Assembly: GCA_018268085.1 (NCBI GenBank)
Contig: JAFDXE010000031.1
Coordinates: 1 to 48,247 of the forward strand
Length of the DNA: 48,247 bases
Reading direction: 5' to 3'
DNA from: Bacteroidota bacterium
Lineage (GTDB): Bacteria > Bacteroidota > Bacteroidia > Chitinophagales > Chitinophagaceae
In this document: positions 6,827 to 21,800 of the stretch, piece by piece
Position numbering within the stretch: the first letter of the stretch is position 1
Layout of the letters: every line of letters begins with the position of its first letter
The notes under the pieces: model-generated
What the model saw: the letters and a program-made list of their open reading frames with translations, nothing else
Database searches by the model: none
What the model was told of the DNA's origin: nothing
Program-made: the position numbers and the translations under genes

Positions 6827-9800
6827 ATGAACCTGCAAACACTAACTGCAAGCACCTCTACTCGTTTTTCTGTGGCTTCAAAATTCAAACACATCGCTGG
6901 ACTGATCATCATCATCGCTGTTGTTTTATTAAATTCAACACGGGTAAATGCACAGGTAGGTGCTTCTTTGAATTTTGATGGCATCAACGATTACGTGGCT
7001 GTTTCCTCCGGTTACCCGGCAACAGATGATGTTACGTATGAAGCATGGGTACGGCCATCCGCATTGGGAGCAGGATATCGTTCTATTATCATGAACAATA
7101 GTTTTTCCACCACCGGGAGCATTCACTTCGAGTTCGATGGCGGACGATTGTTGTTTTCATTAAATGGATCCGGAACGGTTGATTATTACTCAAACTTTGT
7201 ATTTACAACAGGAAACTGGTATCATGTGGCGGCTTCCTATTCAAAATCCCAGGCAAGGGTACGTTTGTATGTGAATGGAGCACCGCAGGAAAACTATGTG
7301 GTGCCAACACCGGTAACGGTTGCCGGAAACCTGCCTTTCAGATTGGGAAGCTGGAGTAATGATGCTAACAGGCAATTTGTGGGAGAAATGGATGAAGTAA
7401 GAATATGGAGTGCAGAACGCACCCCGGCAGAAATCCTTGCTTCTTATCAATGTGAGGCTATTCAGCAGGCGCAGCTTGAAATTGTATATCATTTTAACCA
7501 GGGAATTGCGAGTGGAAATAACACGGGTATTACCACACTCAATGACGACAGCGGCAACGGCAGGGCTGGTGCATTAACGAATTTTGGCCTTACCGGATCC
7601 GTATCAAATTTTGTTGCAATTGGTGGTGTGAATTCCGGTGCTGTCTGCAATGCAACTACCGGCGAATACAAATCTGTAACCTCAGGCGATTGGGGAACAG
7701 CTTCCACCTGGATGACTTATAATGGCTCGGCCTGGGTAATTGCAACTTTGCCTCCTACCTCAGCCAACAATAATATTACGATACAGCCTGGACACGTGAT
7801 TACAGTTTCCGGAATTCAAACTGCAGACCAGCTTACCGTACAGGCAGGTGGAACACTGAGCATTGTTTCCGGAAGTTTGGTAGTTGCAAACGGCGCAGGC
7901 ACAGATGCCAGTATTGACGGAACCCTGTCGCTGGCCGGCGGTGCCCTTGATGGGGTGGGTTTGGTAGTCATTAACTCCGGCGCAACACTCAACTGGGCAG
8001 GCGGTACCATGCAGGGACAAGGCAGTACCACCATTTCCAGCGGAGCCATCGTTAATCTTACAACCACTTCATTCCTTAGCGGTCAGCGTGTAGTGAATAA
8101 CAATACCAATTTCACCATGCAGGCCGATATTCAAATGAGTGGTAATCCGTGTGGTTTCAACAATGGTGGCACTATACTGATAGATGGTGATTTTGGCTTT
8201 CTCGATAACGGAGCGTCAGGATGTACACTTTCCAATAATTCCAATGGCACCATCAATAAAATAAGCGGCACAGGTACCTCCTTCCTGAGTAACTCAGCGC
8301 AGATACGATTTAGCAACCTCGGTACATTAAATGTTTCAACGGGAGCCATTTCCATCAATGGAATTAATCCTGTTGGTAATTTATTTGGTACGTTGTCTGT
8401 GTCACCGGGTGCAAACCTTACCAGTCCGCTGAACCTCGGGTTTTCCGGTACCACGATAGATAATAATGGTATCATTTCCTTTAATCAACTGGAAATGAAT
8501 GGCTCCACCGCCCAAACAATCACCGGCAACGGAACCATTTCAGCACTCACCATAAATAATAGCTCTGCTGTAACCTTAAATAATGAACAAACGGTTAGCG
8601 GATCACTTACATTCACTACAGGAAAACTAATAGCTTCCCCGGGTAAAGCAATTTTACTGGCGGGGGCTACTGTTACAGGGGCAACATATAATAGTTATGT
8701 TGTAGGAAGACTTCAAAGAAATATTACTTCACCCGTGTTATATGAATTCCCAATAGGTGATATAGACGCTTATGCACCTGTTGTACTGATCAATCCCTTC
8801 GTAACCACCTCCGGCGGTATTACCATCAACACGGCGGGTGAAGATCATCCTGCTATTGCAGGTTCCGGTATTTATCCAAACAAAAGTGTAAATCGTTACT
8901 GGCACCTCGAATCAAACGGTGCCGTGATTTCCCAATACCTGCTTACCGTAAACTGGAATTCAGAAGATGAAGATGCTGGTTTGAATTATGGCAACCTGAA
9001 GGCCGCACAATACAACGGTGTTAGCTGGCAGTTCAGGGGTGATGATGGTTATGATAACAGTTCACTGCTTGGAATCGAAGTTCCTGGCGGAGCCCTGGGC
9101 GACTTTGTTGTAGGTGAAGTGAACGGAACGCCCGATTACAAAAACATCGCAAACGGCGATTGGAGCAATCCGGGCATCTGGAATATTTCATACGATAACG
9201 GAAACAATTGGGTTTCAGCAACTGAAGCACCCAATGGAGCTAATAGTGGCCCGGTTACCATTACCGCCGGAACAGACGTGAGCATCAGTAACGAAACGAT
9301 TCAAATAGATGAACTCACCATAGAAGGAGATCTTGGTATCAGTGAAGGGGATCTTGTTGTTTTAGATGGACCGGGTACAGACCTGATTTGTACAGGCTCT
9401 ATCAACTTTAACACTGCAAGTATCGGCATCAATGATGGGGCATTGGCGATTATTGGTAACAATGGATTACTAAGCACCGGAAATTTCGGAAGCATCACCG
9501 GCCCGGGTACGCTCGAAATTGCTCCTACCGGAACATGGATTGAAAATACAAATCATGATTCATTTGATGTGTCAGACCTGGTGATCAACAACCATGGAAC
9601 CATAACCATTAATACGGTTAGCAATTTTAACCTGAACGGTACGTCTGTTTTAAACAACTACAATTCGGTACTTATAACCAGTAATGTAACAATAGGAACC
9701 GATGGTACCGGTAAAATAAATAACTCTTCCGATGGTAACATTACCAAACAGGGTTTTACAGAAGCTTTCATTGATGCGCCGGTAGAATATGTGAACAATG

Positions 9801-12800
9801 GTGTTTTGAGTGTTACGGAAGGAACGCTTAGCGTTAACAGCTCAACCGTAACGGATAACGGTTATATTAATATTCAGTCGGGCGCCACCTTAAGTCATTC
9901 CAACGCCGGCTATCCATACAATGGGCCCCAGGTAACCAATAATGGACTTATCAGCGGACAACCTTTTATCATGAGTAGTTCCGACGGTGCACAAACCATT
10001 ACCGGCACCGGAACAATAGCCAAATTAACCGTAAATAACGGCGGGATCAACCTCGTTGGCGCAACGGTTACCATTGGCGAAATACTCGATCTTCAAAACG
10101 GTATCATTAACGGAACTGACCTGCTTTACCTGAACGACGGTGCGCAGGTGTCGGGAGGCAGTAATGCTTCTTTTGTGGCCGTTCCGGTAAAACGGTTTTT
10201 TGCAACACCGGGAGTAAAACAATTCCCTGTTGGTAAAGGACTTTATTATGCACCGGTTTCGCTGGATCCAAGCTTTACAGGCGCCGGGGAAATAACCGTG
10301 GAAGCTGTTGATGGCGACAATAGCGAGATCGGATCTTCAACCATCAATCCTGCTAAATCGGTAAATGTAAACTGGAAGTTTACCAATAACAATCTCGATT
10401 TCACAGAATGCGATGTAGTGTTCAACTGGGATTCGGAAAAAGCAGACAATGGATCCAACTTCAATAATTTTATCCTGGGAAAACTGGACGCAGGTATATG
10501 GACTTATCCTGTTGTTCAGGGTGTAACCGCCACATCATTGTCTGTTTTGGATCTCACTTCTTTCAGTGAATTCCAGATCGGGGAAGGCGGAAACTGTTTT
10601 GTAAATATCCCGGATGCAGCATTCAGAACTGCGTTATTGAATACAGCAGGTATCGATGTAAATGACAATGGTCAGATTGAATGTACAGAAGCGGCTGACT
10701 TTTCCGGAACAATTAATGTGGAAAACCTCGGCATCACTGATATGACAGGTATTGAGGCATTTGTAAATGTTACAAGCATTATCTGTAATAATAACCCACT
10801 TTCTGTTCCGTTAAATGTAAGTGCTAATACTCACCTGCTGCAGTTGGTTTGCCATCACGACAATTTAAGTACACTTGATCTTAGCAATAATACAGCGTTA
10901 ACATCTTTGTATTGTTATAACAATTCACTTACCAGTTTAGGCCTTTCTAATAATACATCGCTGGTTTCATTGTATTGTAATTCTAATTCATTAACCAGCT
11001 TAATCATTGGTAATAATACAGCACTCAATGAAATTACTGCTTACTCAAATTCACTTACTTCTATCGACCTTAGCGGCGCTCCTAACCTAACCTACCTGTT
11101 TTGTGCTACTAATAGTCTAACCAGTCTTGACCTCAGCAACAACTTACTGCTTCAATCATTGTTGTGTGGCTCAAACCCCATAACATCGCTTGATCTTTCA
11201 GCCAATACAGCTATAACTTTCTTTAATAGCCCAGGTATGGCGATCAGTAGCCTGGATCTATCTGCACAAACAGGGCTCACATTCATGGCTATTAATAGTT
11301 GCCCTTCCTTAAGCAGCCTCAATATTAAAAATGGCAATAACAGCAATCTTACAAACTTCGCTGCTTATGATAACCCATCATTGTCATGTATACAGGTAGA
11401 TAACCCTGCTTATATGAATGCGAACTGGAGCACCGGCAAAGATGCTGGCACAGCATACAGTACGGTTTGTCCATTGTCACCTGCTGCAGCATTAAGCTTT
11501 GACGGTGTGGATGACCAGGTTACAGTCAGCAGTTCAAATGTTGATCTGTCAAACAAATCATTTTCTGTTGAAATGTGGTTAAAACACAATTCATTCCTTA
11601 AATACGATGTTGCTTTTTCACAGGGCAATTCCGGGGCAACGAACCAAATGTTGCATATAGGTTTTACCCATCCCAATTCGGGGGCGCCGAAATTCGGATT
11701 TGCCTTCTGGGATAATGATCTGCTGGTTCCAATCACCAATGATTTTTCAAACTGGCACCATTGGGCATGTACATTTGATAATGTAACCAAAGAAAGAAAA
11801 ATATACAAGGATGGTGTTTTGATTGGGCAGGATATCAGCCCTTCCTCATTCCTTGGTAGTGGCGGCAATACATTCAGGATTGGCACCAATGGATATGCAG
11901 GCGATGAGTTTGATGGTTCTATTGATGAAGTTAGAATATGGACAAAAGTTTTATCGCAGGCGGAAATTCAAAATGGATTGAACTGCGAAATTTCCTCCGG
12001 TGCAAATTTGGCGGCAGCCTATCACTTTAACCAGGGTATTGCCGGCAGTGACAATACCGCAGTAACTACATTAAATGATGCAACTGGCAATGGTAATGAT
12101 GGAACGCTTAACGGCTTTGCATTAACAGGTACATCTTCCAACTGGACAGCTCCGGGTGGCGTAATATCCGGAACAACCTGCCAGCCGTTATTGGCGGGAG
12201 CTGCATTGAATTTTGATTTTACGGATGATTATGTGTCTGTACCATATTTCGCAAGACCTGATAATTTTACCCTGCAGGTTTGGGTGAAAAAAGACCCCAG
12301 CTTCGAGGGACATATATTTAACTGGAACAATTCTGCCAATCCGCATGGAATTTATACAGATCTGTTTATCCAGGGCGGAAGTGGCAGAGTATTTTACCAG
12401 GAGAATGACGGATCCACTGTACAAACAGTAACAAACTTCAGCAGTATTACAGACGGTCAATGGCACCAGATTACTGTGTCACGTTCAAGTGCTGCAAGTA
12501 ATAACGTGAATTTGTACATAGATGGTATTCTCATAAATACAGGAACTGTTCACCTGAATCCGCAAACAGATGCCATTCGTATTGGAGCTAATGATCTGTT
12601 CTCTTTCAATGGTTCATTGGATGAATTAAGAATCTGGGACAGGGCAATGTGTGAAGGAGAAATTTCAAATAATTACACATGTGAAGTGAATGGACCACGT
12701 GCTGGGTTAATAGCAGGGTATAACTTTAACATGGGTTATGCTGCTGCCAACAATACTGGCAATACTTCTTTGATGGATATCAGTGGAAACGGTCATACTG

Positions 12801-15800
12801 GTTTATTACACAACTTCGATTTAAATGGTGCTACTTCCAACTGGGTAGCTCCAGGCGGCGTTACTACCGGTAATGAATGCTCGATACCGAATATACTCAC
12901 CTTCTATCATGATGCTGATGGCGATGGATTCGGAAATCCTGCATCTTCTATAGAGGTTGCAGATTTCTGCGAAGCGCCGGATGGATATGTTTTCAACAAT
13001 ACAGATTGTGATGATGGAGAATCAGGAATTCAATCGGGTTGTAATTATACCGTAAATGATTACAGAACGGTTGCTGCCGGTGATTGGACCGTAGCAACCA
13101 ACTGGGAAAGATATGACGGAACTTCATGGGTGCCGGTATTAGAGGCTCCAGGTCTGTCGGCCAATGCCATTACCGTACGTCATGCAATGATCTCCGTTTC
13201 CAACTTACTACTAGATCAGTTGGTGATCACTGAGAATGGTAGTATAAATCTCGGGGAAGCAGAATTGGAAATTGCAGATGGCCCGGGTATCGATTTCCAG
13301 TGTTTCGGCTCATTCCCGCTGGGCACTGCCACATTGAGGGTGGATGCAAATGCAAACATTGTATTTGAAAGCGGATCCAGCTTCACCATTGGTAATTTTA
13401 CCAACCTGGTTGGCCCTGGAACCATCGATATAAATGATGGTGCGGTATTTAATTTTGAAGGTGGAAGTAATATCGGTACGGGTTTAACCATTAACAACTA
13501 TTCAACCTGTAACATAAGCACGAATACAGAATTATTATTCTATGGAGACAATGCAGTATTCAATAACTACGGCGTGGTTAACTTCAATAACAATCAAGCC
13601 GGCAGTGGCGCAACCATGCGGATACAGGATGAAACTTTAAATGTTGCCTTCAACAATAAAGCAGAAGGTATTATCAATAAAACAGGAATTGGTGCTTCCG
13701 GAATACTTGAAACAGATCAGACTTCAAGTATGGCTTTTACTAATGAAGGAACAGTAAATATCCTTGCCGGTTCTTTTGATATCGCCAGCAATAGTGCTGT
13801 GTATAACGGATCTATCAATATCAGTGCCGGCGCAACCCTCACTTCTCCTTACCAGATCAGATTTACAGGTTCTTCTATAACTAATGATGGAAATATCGGA
13901 ACCAATGCCTTCCAGGAAGGAGGATTGAACATGAATGGAAGCGAACAACAAACCTTATCGGGCGACGGACAAATTCGAACGCTTATCATAGATAACAATG
14001 CAGGTATCAACCTCCAGGGAACACAAACTGTTTTCTACGGAGGCATACAGCTTTTTCATGGTAAAGTAAGAGTAGCCAGTGGCAAAAAACTTGTTGCCGG
14101 ATTCAATGTAGGTATCTTCAATGCTTCTGAAGCAAGTTATGTTGTTGGCGACCTTGAACAATATTTCTCAGACGGCACTCCGAAAAAATTCGATATTGGT
14201 GATGATGATGCGTATGCTCCACTAACGTTAACGCTTAATAGCATCGAAAATGCTGGAGGCGTTGTTGCGCACACCGAGCCGGGTGATCATCCGCAAATTG
14301 CTACTTCAGGAATTGTTGAAAATAAAAGCGTAAATCGTACCTGGCATATTGAAAACAACGGCGCCTTATTTCATGGATATAATGTGGTATTAAACTGGGA
14401 TCCTGCCGACGTTGACAACGATGCCAATACATCTATTTTCACCGCAAAGAAATATGATGCACCGGATTGGTTTGACCTGGACAATGTAGTTGTAAATGGA
14501 AATTCGTTAACTGCTGACTGGTCTGAACCAACTTTCAGCGACTTCCAGGTAGGAGAACCTCTGAATGCTTGTCCTCCGGTTGTAATTGAATGTGCTGCTG
14601 ATCTTACCATTTGCCAGAACAGCGCAACCGGAGCATGTGATATTCCGCTCCTTGCAGGCGTAGTTCCTGCGATAGCGGTTGTTTCTGATGCCGACAGGAA
14701 TGTTACGTATTCAAATGTGTCAATAAACGGAGGAGGAAATTCACAAATAGTAACGGCTGGTTCTGAAGTGTCGCTTCATTACGATCTGTCAGTGGCATTT
14801 GACCAGATTAATGGCTATTGCCCGGGCTGTGTTGTACAAACAAGTATTGGTATAGGCTCTACATTCACAACCATTCAGTGTGAACCTTCTATTAATAACG
14901 GGTATGCATTACCGAGAGATGTGTCATTCATAGCTCCGTCAACTCCCGGTATTTACTATCTCACGCAGGCTTTATCGCTTGATTATTTCTGCCAGGAATT
15001 TCAATTCAGCAATGATATATCAAAAGCAATAGGTGTGATCATTGTAGGCCCTCCATTCCCAACTGCCGCCGGTGGTTGCGGTACGGTAACCTTAACCAAT
15101 AATGCACCAGCATGTTTCCCTACAGGTGTAAACACTGTTGTAACCTGGACGGCAACAGACTCAGAAGGAAATACAGCTACCTGTAACCAGAATGTATTTG
15201 TAACTCCGGCTACCATTTATTATCGTGACAGGGACGGTGATGGATATGGTAACCCTGTATATCCTGTATATGCCTGTTCTCAACCTAATGGATTTATTTT
15301 AGATAATACAGATTGTAATGATTATGATGGTAACATTCATGCAGGCTGTTCATGTAACCTCGCTGTAACAACTGCAACAGGAGATACATTGATTGTTTGT
15401 ACTGAAAGTGGTCAAACTTCCGGTAACGCACACCTGCTGATCACGGGAGGAACAGCGCCTTATATCATTACAGGCAGTGATTCTACCAACCTTTCACCGG
15501 GCGATTATACTTACCAGGTGTCAGACGCAGTAGGTTGCACTGCAACTTTACAGTTACATGTAATTCTTACTAACTGTATCGTTCCTTATTACGAACCACC
15601 AACAAATGATACTACTACGGTGTTAATCGGCTCCGAATTGACGCAGTTGTATAATTATCCGAATTCACTGGTTGATACTACTGCTAATAATAATATTTTC
15701 TTAATCAATGACCAGGCAGGTGAAGTGTTGATTGAGGTAATTGCAAATGTTGGTCAATATGAAACATTACTTGCATTACTGCAAACGCCGGAATACGGTA

Positions 15801-18800
15801 TGCATAACTTCATCGACAATGGTGATACAACCCTGATCATTACGGGTATGTTCCCCATAGCAAATTTGCCTAAACTGAACCTGTTGCCGCAACTGATCAA
15901 TTATGTTCGTCCTTATTATACGCCTATTGCCGCAGGCTTTACCTGGGCAGGAACGGGCTTAACCACCACTGCCGGAGATAAAGCGATGTATGGCGACCTG
16001 GCGAAGAAGGGATGGAAGATCACCGGTAAAGGAATTAAAGTGGGCGTGTTATCAGATAGTTACAATACCCAGGCTGGTAATCCCGCTCAACTGGATGTGA
16101 TCAATGGAGATCTTCCCGGAACAGGAAATCCGAATTATCCGAAGCCGGTAAAAGTTACCGCTGAGTATGCGTATGGTCGTGCAACAGATGAAGGAAGAGC
16201 AATGCTGCAAATTGTACATGACGTAGCGCCTGATGCTGAACTGATGTTCCGTTCCGGATTTATCAGCGCAGGAAATTTTGCCGATGGTATCCGCACATTA
16301 AGGGATTCGGGATGTAATATTATTGTTGATGATGTTACTTATATAACAGAACCATTTTTTAAAGATGGTGTGGTGGCACAGGCAGTAGAAGATGTTACTT
16401 CAACCGGTGTAAATTATTTTACATCTGCCGGTAACTATGGCGTTAAGTCCTATTCAGGATCATTCAACCCGATTGCTCCACCTGCAGACTATAATGGCCT
16501 TGCCCAATCGGCACACAACTTTGGCGGAGGCGATTACTTCCAGACAATAACTTTAAAAGCCGGTACTTACACTATCGCATTACAATGGGATGATGATTTC
16601 TATTCTCTAGGTAACGGAACCGGTGCAACCAACGATCTTGATATTTTTCTTGTAGACCAGTTTGGTAATCGTTTATTCGGTTTCAACAGGAACAACCTGG
16701 GTGGTGACCCACTTGAAATATTGCCGTTCGTGGTAAAAGCACAGGTAAATGCGAAGATCATTATTACAAGAAAATCCGGAACCGGAAGCGTTAAATTCAA
16801 ATATATAATTTTCAGAGGTGAGGGAACAATAGATAATTTCAACCAGGGCACAGGTACGGTTATAGCGCAGGCAAATGCTGAAAGTGCTATTTCTGTTGCG
16901 GCTGTTCTTTACGCCAATACACCAGCGTTCGGCGTGAGTACACCTACTGTTGCATCATTCTCTTCACGTGGTGGAACTCTGGTTAACGGTGTAGATCGTA
17001 ATAAACCCGATATCGCCGCACCAAATGGCGGTAATACAACTGTAAACCTGGGTGCTCCCAACTACGACAATGATCAGTTCCCTAACTTCTTCGGTACATC
17101 ATCAGCAGCGCCTCATGCCGCTGCGGTAGGTGCATTGATACAGGAAGCATACAAACGTTATTTCAACGATACTTCATTAACCACTACGCAAATGAAGACC
17201 TTGTTGCAAAATACGTCATTGCCTTTGGGCGGAAGTGAAACAAATGTGGGACATGGATTTGTGTTGGCAGACGCTGCATTAAGATCATTCTCCAATCCAT
17301 TTCCGCTGATCGATAGTTTCCATTTACAGGATTCATCGTTCGTTCCGGGACAGGATCCGGTAACAGTTGTCATTAACGGACAATATTTCTCTCCAAATGC
17401 GTCTATTATATTCCAGTACGATACATTACCTGCGGTTGTAACAAACGGCACCGTATTAACGGCAAGTATTCCGCCGTTCCTGGGTAATCCACCACTTACA
17501 ATTTACAATCCGCCAATTACTCCTAGCGGTCTTGATGGTGGTGTTAGCGATTCGCTGTATTTCTTCGGAACCATTCCTAAGAATGTAATCGTGAAGGTAA
17601 ACGACGCTGTAAAAAGGTATGGAGAAAAAATACCAGCCTACAATATTGATGTAACTGTTAATAACATTCCACTTGAACAATCAGGATACACATTGGCTGA
17701 ACTCGGATTAACCGACATCACGTTTACATCTTCTGCCAATAACTTGAGCAACATAGGTTTGTACTACAGGAGGGCAAGTTCAATTGTAACAGATATGAAC
17801 AATCCGACAGCACAGCAACTCTCAACTCAATTCAATTATAGATTTGTTGATGGAATATTAACAATTACAAGATTGCCGCTAACGGTAGTAGCAAGAGATA
17901 CTACCCTTACTTATGGAGATGCAATTAAAGGAAAGCAATTAAGATTTAATTATTTGTATGATGATTCAAATATTGATCCGCTACAAAGAAATGAATTTAA
18001 AGATTCACTGGATGCTTCTCATCAGTATTCAATGTCTGATGCTGTAATTCTTTTACAGGAAAGCCAGGCAAACCAAGTATTTAACGGATCTGAATTTACA
18101 AACATGAGTTTCATGACCAGTGCAAGAGCTGCTGTAAATGGTGAAACTGCAGTTAATGCAAGAGCTGCTGTAAATGGAATAGCATACGACACAACAACAT
18201 TTATCCCGCTGTCTCCTGAATCATTGTATGATTATGAGGATGATTCTGCAAACGGAACATTGCGCAATGCAAGAGCTGCTGTAAATGCAAGGGCTGCGGT
18301 GAACGCAAGAGCTGCTGTAAATGCAAGGGCTGCAGTAAATGGAAATGCAACAGTAAATGCAAGAGCGATGGTGAATGCCCGTGCTGCGGTAAATGCAAGG
18401 GCTGCGGTAAATAGCAGTAGTTTCAATGGCGAAACAAATGAGAATGTGTTACTGGTTATTGATTCTTTGGATGTATATGCTCCTGAGAATGATTCATTGT
18501 CAGACTATAAATCGATGAATATGATAACTGGGTACACCGTGGGTAATTGGTACATTGGTCCTGGTGTGTTGATAAATGAAAACTTTGATATCACATACGG
18601 ATTGGGTAACCTCACCATCCTTCCGGCTGCATTAACGGTTAAAGCTAAAGATACAACCAGCCTTTGCAATGGGGTGCAACCTGTTTATTCGTTTGAAAAT
18701 TCAATTTATAAATATATTGATGCAGACAGCAACGTTGTGGCTGGTGGTCCTGTGTTTACTGTGTATAATAACAGCAATACGAATATGGGCACGGCTAATC

Positions 18801-21800
18801 TTGCCGGAGGAACTTACCAGGTTGTGCCATCAGCACTGGTATTCCAGCAGGCCATTCCAAATTATACACCTGTGTATGAAAATGGAACATTATCTGTTCC
18901 GGTTACACCGGCAATGCCAGAGGTAACGGTAACCAATAACTGCGACGGAACTTCTACCCTTACAGCAACTCAAACAGGCAACCTGTTGTGGAGTACCGGG
19001 GAAACAGCGGCAACAATAACCGTAACATCGGCAGGAACATACACTGTTACTGCTTCCGATAATGGTTGTGCAAGTACGGCTGCCTCAGCAGTGGCTGCGC
19101 CAAAAACAAGTCCGGCAGCACCGGTGGTAACGGTAACCAATAGCTGCGGAAGTTCAACACTTTCAACAACAGCAACCGGCGTCTTGCTATGGAGCACCGG
19201 GGCAACAACACCATCAATTACTGCAACGGGTTCCGGAATTTATTCGGTTACTACTACAGTGGATGGTTGTACAAGTCTCGCCGGTATAGGTATATCTGCG
19301 CCAAAGGCAGTTCCGGCTGCACCAGCGGTAACAGTAACCAACAATTGCGGTAACTCGGTATTGTCAACTACCGCTACCGGATCGTTGTTGTGGAGCAATG
19401 GTGAAACGACTCCTGCTATTACAGTAACGACTCCGGGAGCATATTCTGTTACTGCTACGGCGGCAAATGGTTGTACCAGTGCGGCAGGAAGTGGAGAGGC
19501 AGCACCGAAATCGGTACCGGCAACACCAGTTGTTACGGTAACAAATAACTGTGGAAATTCAGTTTTGTCAACTTCTGCAGTAGGTTCATTACTGTGGAGC
19601 AACGGCGCTACCACATCTTCAATAACTGTAACGAATGCGGCTAATTATACTGTAACCAATTCTATAGGTGGTTGCTCGAGTGCTGCAGGAAGCGGAACGT
19701 CGGCACCAAAAGCGATACCATCAGCACCGGTTGTAACGGTAACCAATAGTTGCGGAAGTTCAACACTTTCAACAACAGCTTCGGGGTCATTGTTGTGGAG
19801 CAATGGGGCTACAACTTCATCCATAACAGTAAATGATGCTGCTACTTATACCGTTACTGCCACAGTTAACGGTTGTACCAGTGCATCTGGCAGTGGCATT
19901 TCAGCTCCGAAAGCAGTACCGGGAACACCAGTTGTAACTGTTGTAAATAATTGTAATAACACATCTGTACTGTCAACAACAGCAACAGGATCATTGTTAT
20001 GGAGCAACAATGCAACAACTTCTTCTATCACGGTTAGCACAGCAGGAACCTATACGGTTAAAACAACCGTGAATGGTTGTGCCAGTGCATTGGGTAGCGG
20101 TATTGCTGCACCAAAATCAACGCCTTCAGCACCGGTAGTAACGGTAACGAATAACTGTGGAAATTCGGTTTTAGCTACAACGGCAACCGGATCATTGTTG
20201 TGGAGTAATGGAGCAACAACTTCTTCCATCACGGTTACCAATGCAGCCACTTATACGGTGAAGACTACGGTAAATGGTTGTACCAGTTCAAATGGAAGCG
20301 GAACATCAGCTCCTAAGTCCGTACCTGCTGCCCCAACAGTTTCTGTTACACAGCCTACCTGTTCAGTATCTACGGGAAAAATAACTGTAACCTCATCTAA
20401 AACCGGACTTACTTTTAGTATTACCGGTTCGGGTTATACCAATACCAATGGTACGTTCAGTAATGTGGCTCCCGGAACCTACAATGTAACGTCTAAGAAT
20501 AGCAGCGGTTGTATCTCCAATGCAACTGTTGTAACCATTGTTGCCGAAACAAGATGTTCATCTATCGGTGATTTTGTTTTCAGGGACAATAATGGCAATG
20601 GTAAACAGGATTCCGGTGAACCCGGCATTTCCGGAGTAACGGTGAAGCTGCTTAATAACAGCAACTCGGTACTGTCTACAACTACATCAAACAGCAGCGG
20701 TAAATACAGTTTCACTGCGTTAACGCCGGGAACTTATTCAGTTCAGTTTACAACACCGTCAGGATTTACATCCGCTCCGTCAAACCAGGGTACAGATGAT
20801 ACAAAAGACAGCGATCCCGTAAATGGTACTGTTTCCAATATCATTCTAACTCAAGGCCAGGCGAATACATCTGTGGATGCTGGTTTTATGCCAAACATAC
20901 TTGCTCTAGGAGACAGAGTTTGGTACGATACCAACAATGATGGAATCCTGAACAGCGGGGAAAATGGCATAAGGAGCATTACACTTAAGTTGTATGCTGA
21001 TTCGGATAATAATAACATTGCGGATGCTGCAGCAATCGCCACTACTACAACCGATGCCAACGGCTATTATAAATTCAGTAACCTGGCGCCTGGTAATTAC
21101 ATTGTAGGAGCGGTAGTTCCTGCCGGCTATATCAGCAGTGCGGTGAACGCAGCGGATCCTGATAATAATATCAATAATGATGATAACGGATCTGTATCGG
21201 TAAATGACGAAATAAGAGGATTGGCAATAACCTTGTCGCTCCTGTCTGAACCAGATGGAAGTTCTACCACATCAAACACCAATAACAGTTATGATTTTGG
21301 TATGTTGCCAAATTGTAATTGTATCAACACAGCGGGCAACCTGTTAACCAATGGTAATTTTGAAAATGGAACAACCGGATGGACAACAAGTAATGCATCA
21401 TTCACTACCGGTACCGGGTATAATGCCTGTGCCAGTAAGAATGGATTCAATACATCACTTTCTACCAAATCTGCCGGCCTTGTGTACCAGGATGTAACGA
21501 TTGCACCGGGTACAACGGTAACGTTTAGCGGCTTTGCAGGAACACATACTGCAGGAATTTCATGCAGTCCTAAAATAAGCCTGATTTTCCGAAACGCTTC
21601 CGGTACGGTACTAAGCCAGACAGATGTAGCTGTAACCCGTGATGTTGATGTGAACTTCAACCAGCTCGCCTATTACAGCATAACAGCAACTGCACCGGCT
21701 GGAACAGCCAAAGTAAGAGTGCAGAGTTCTATAGGTTGCAATACAATGAAGATGGATGCATTCTGTTTAAGAACCGGTACGGCAGCCAAAGGCGCTGGTG

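Noticed and set aside
18232..18426. Minus-strand frames rich in Ala-Phe-Thr over the ARAAVN array
   Set aside because: They are only the reverse reading of the 18-bp repeat; the plus-strand frame is continuous through 15 kb.
18920..20335. Possible CRISPR-like array because of regular repeats
   Set aside because: The period is about 202 bp, units are in frame and protein-coding, and there are no unique spacers or cas genes.
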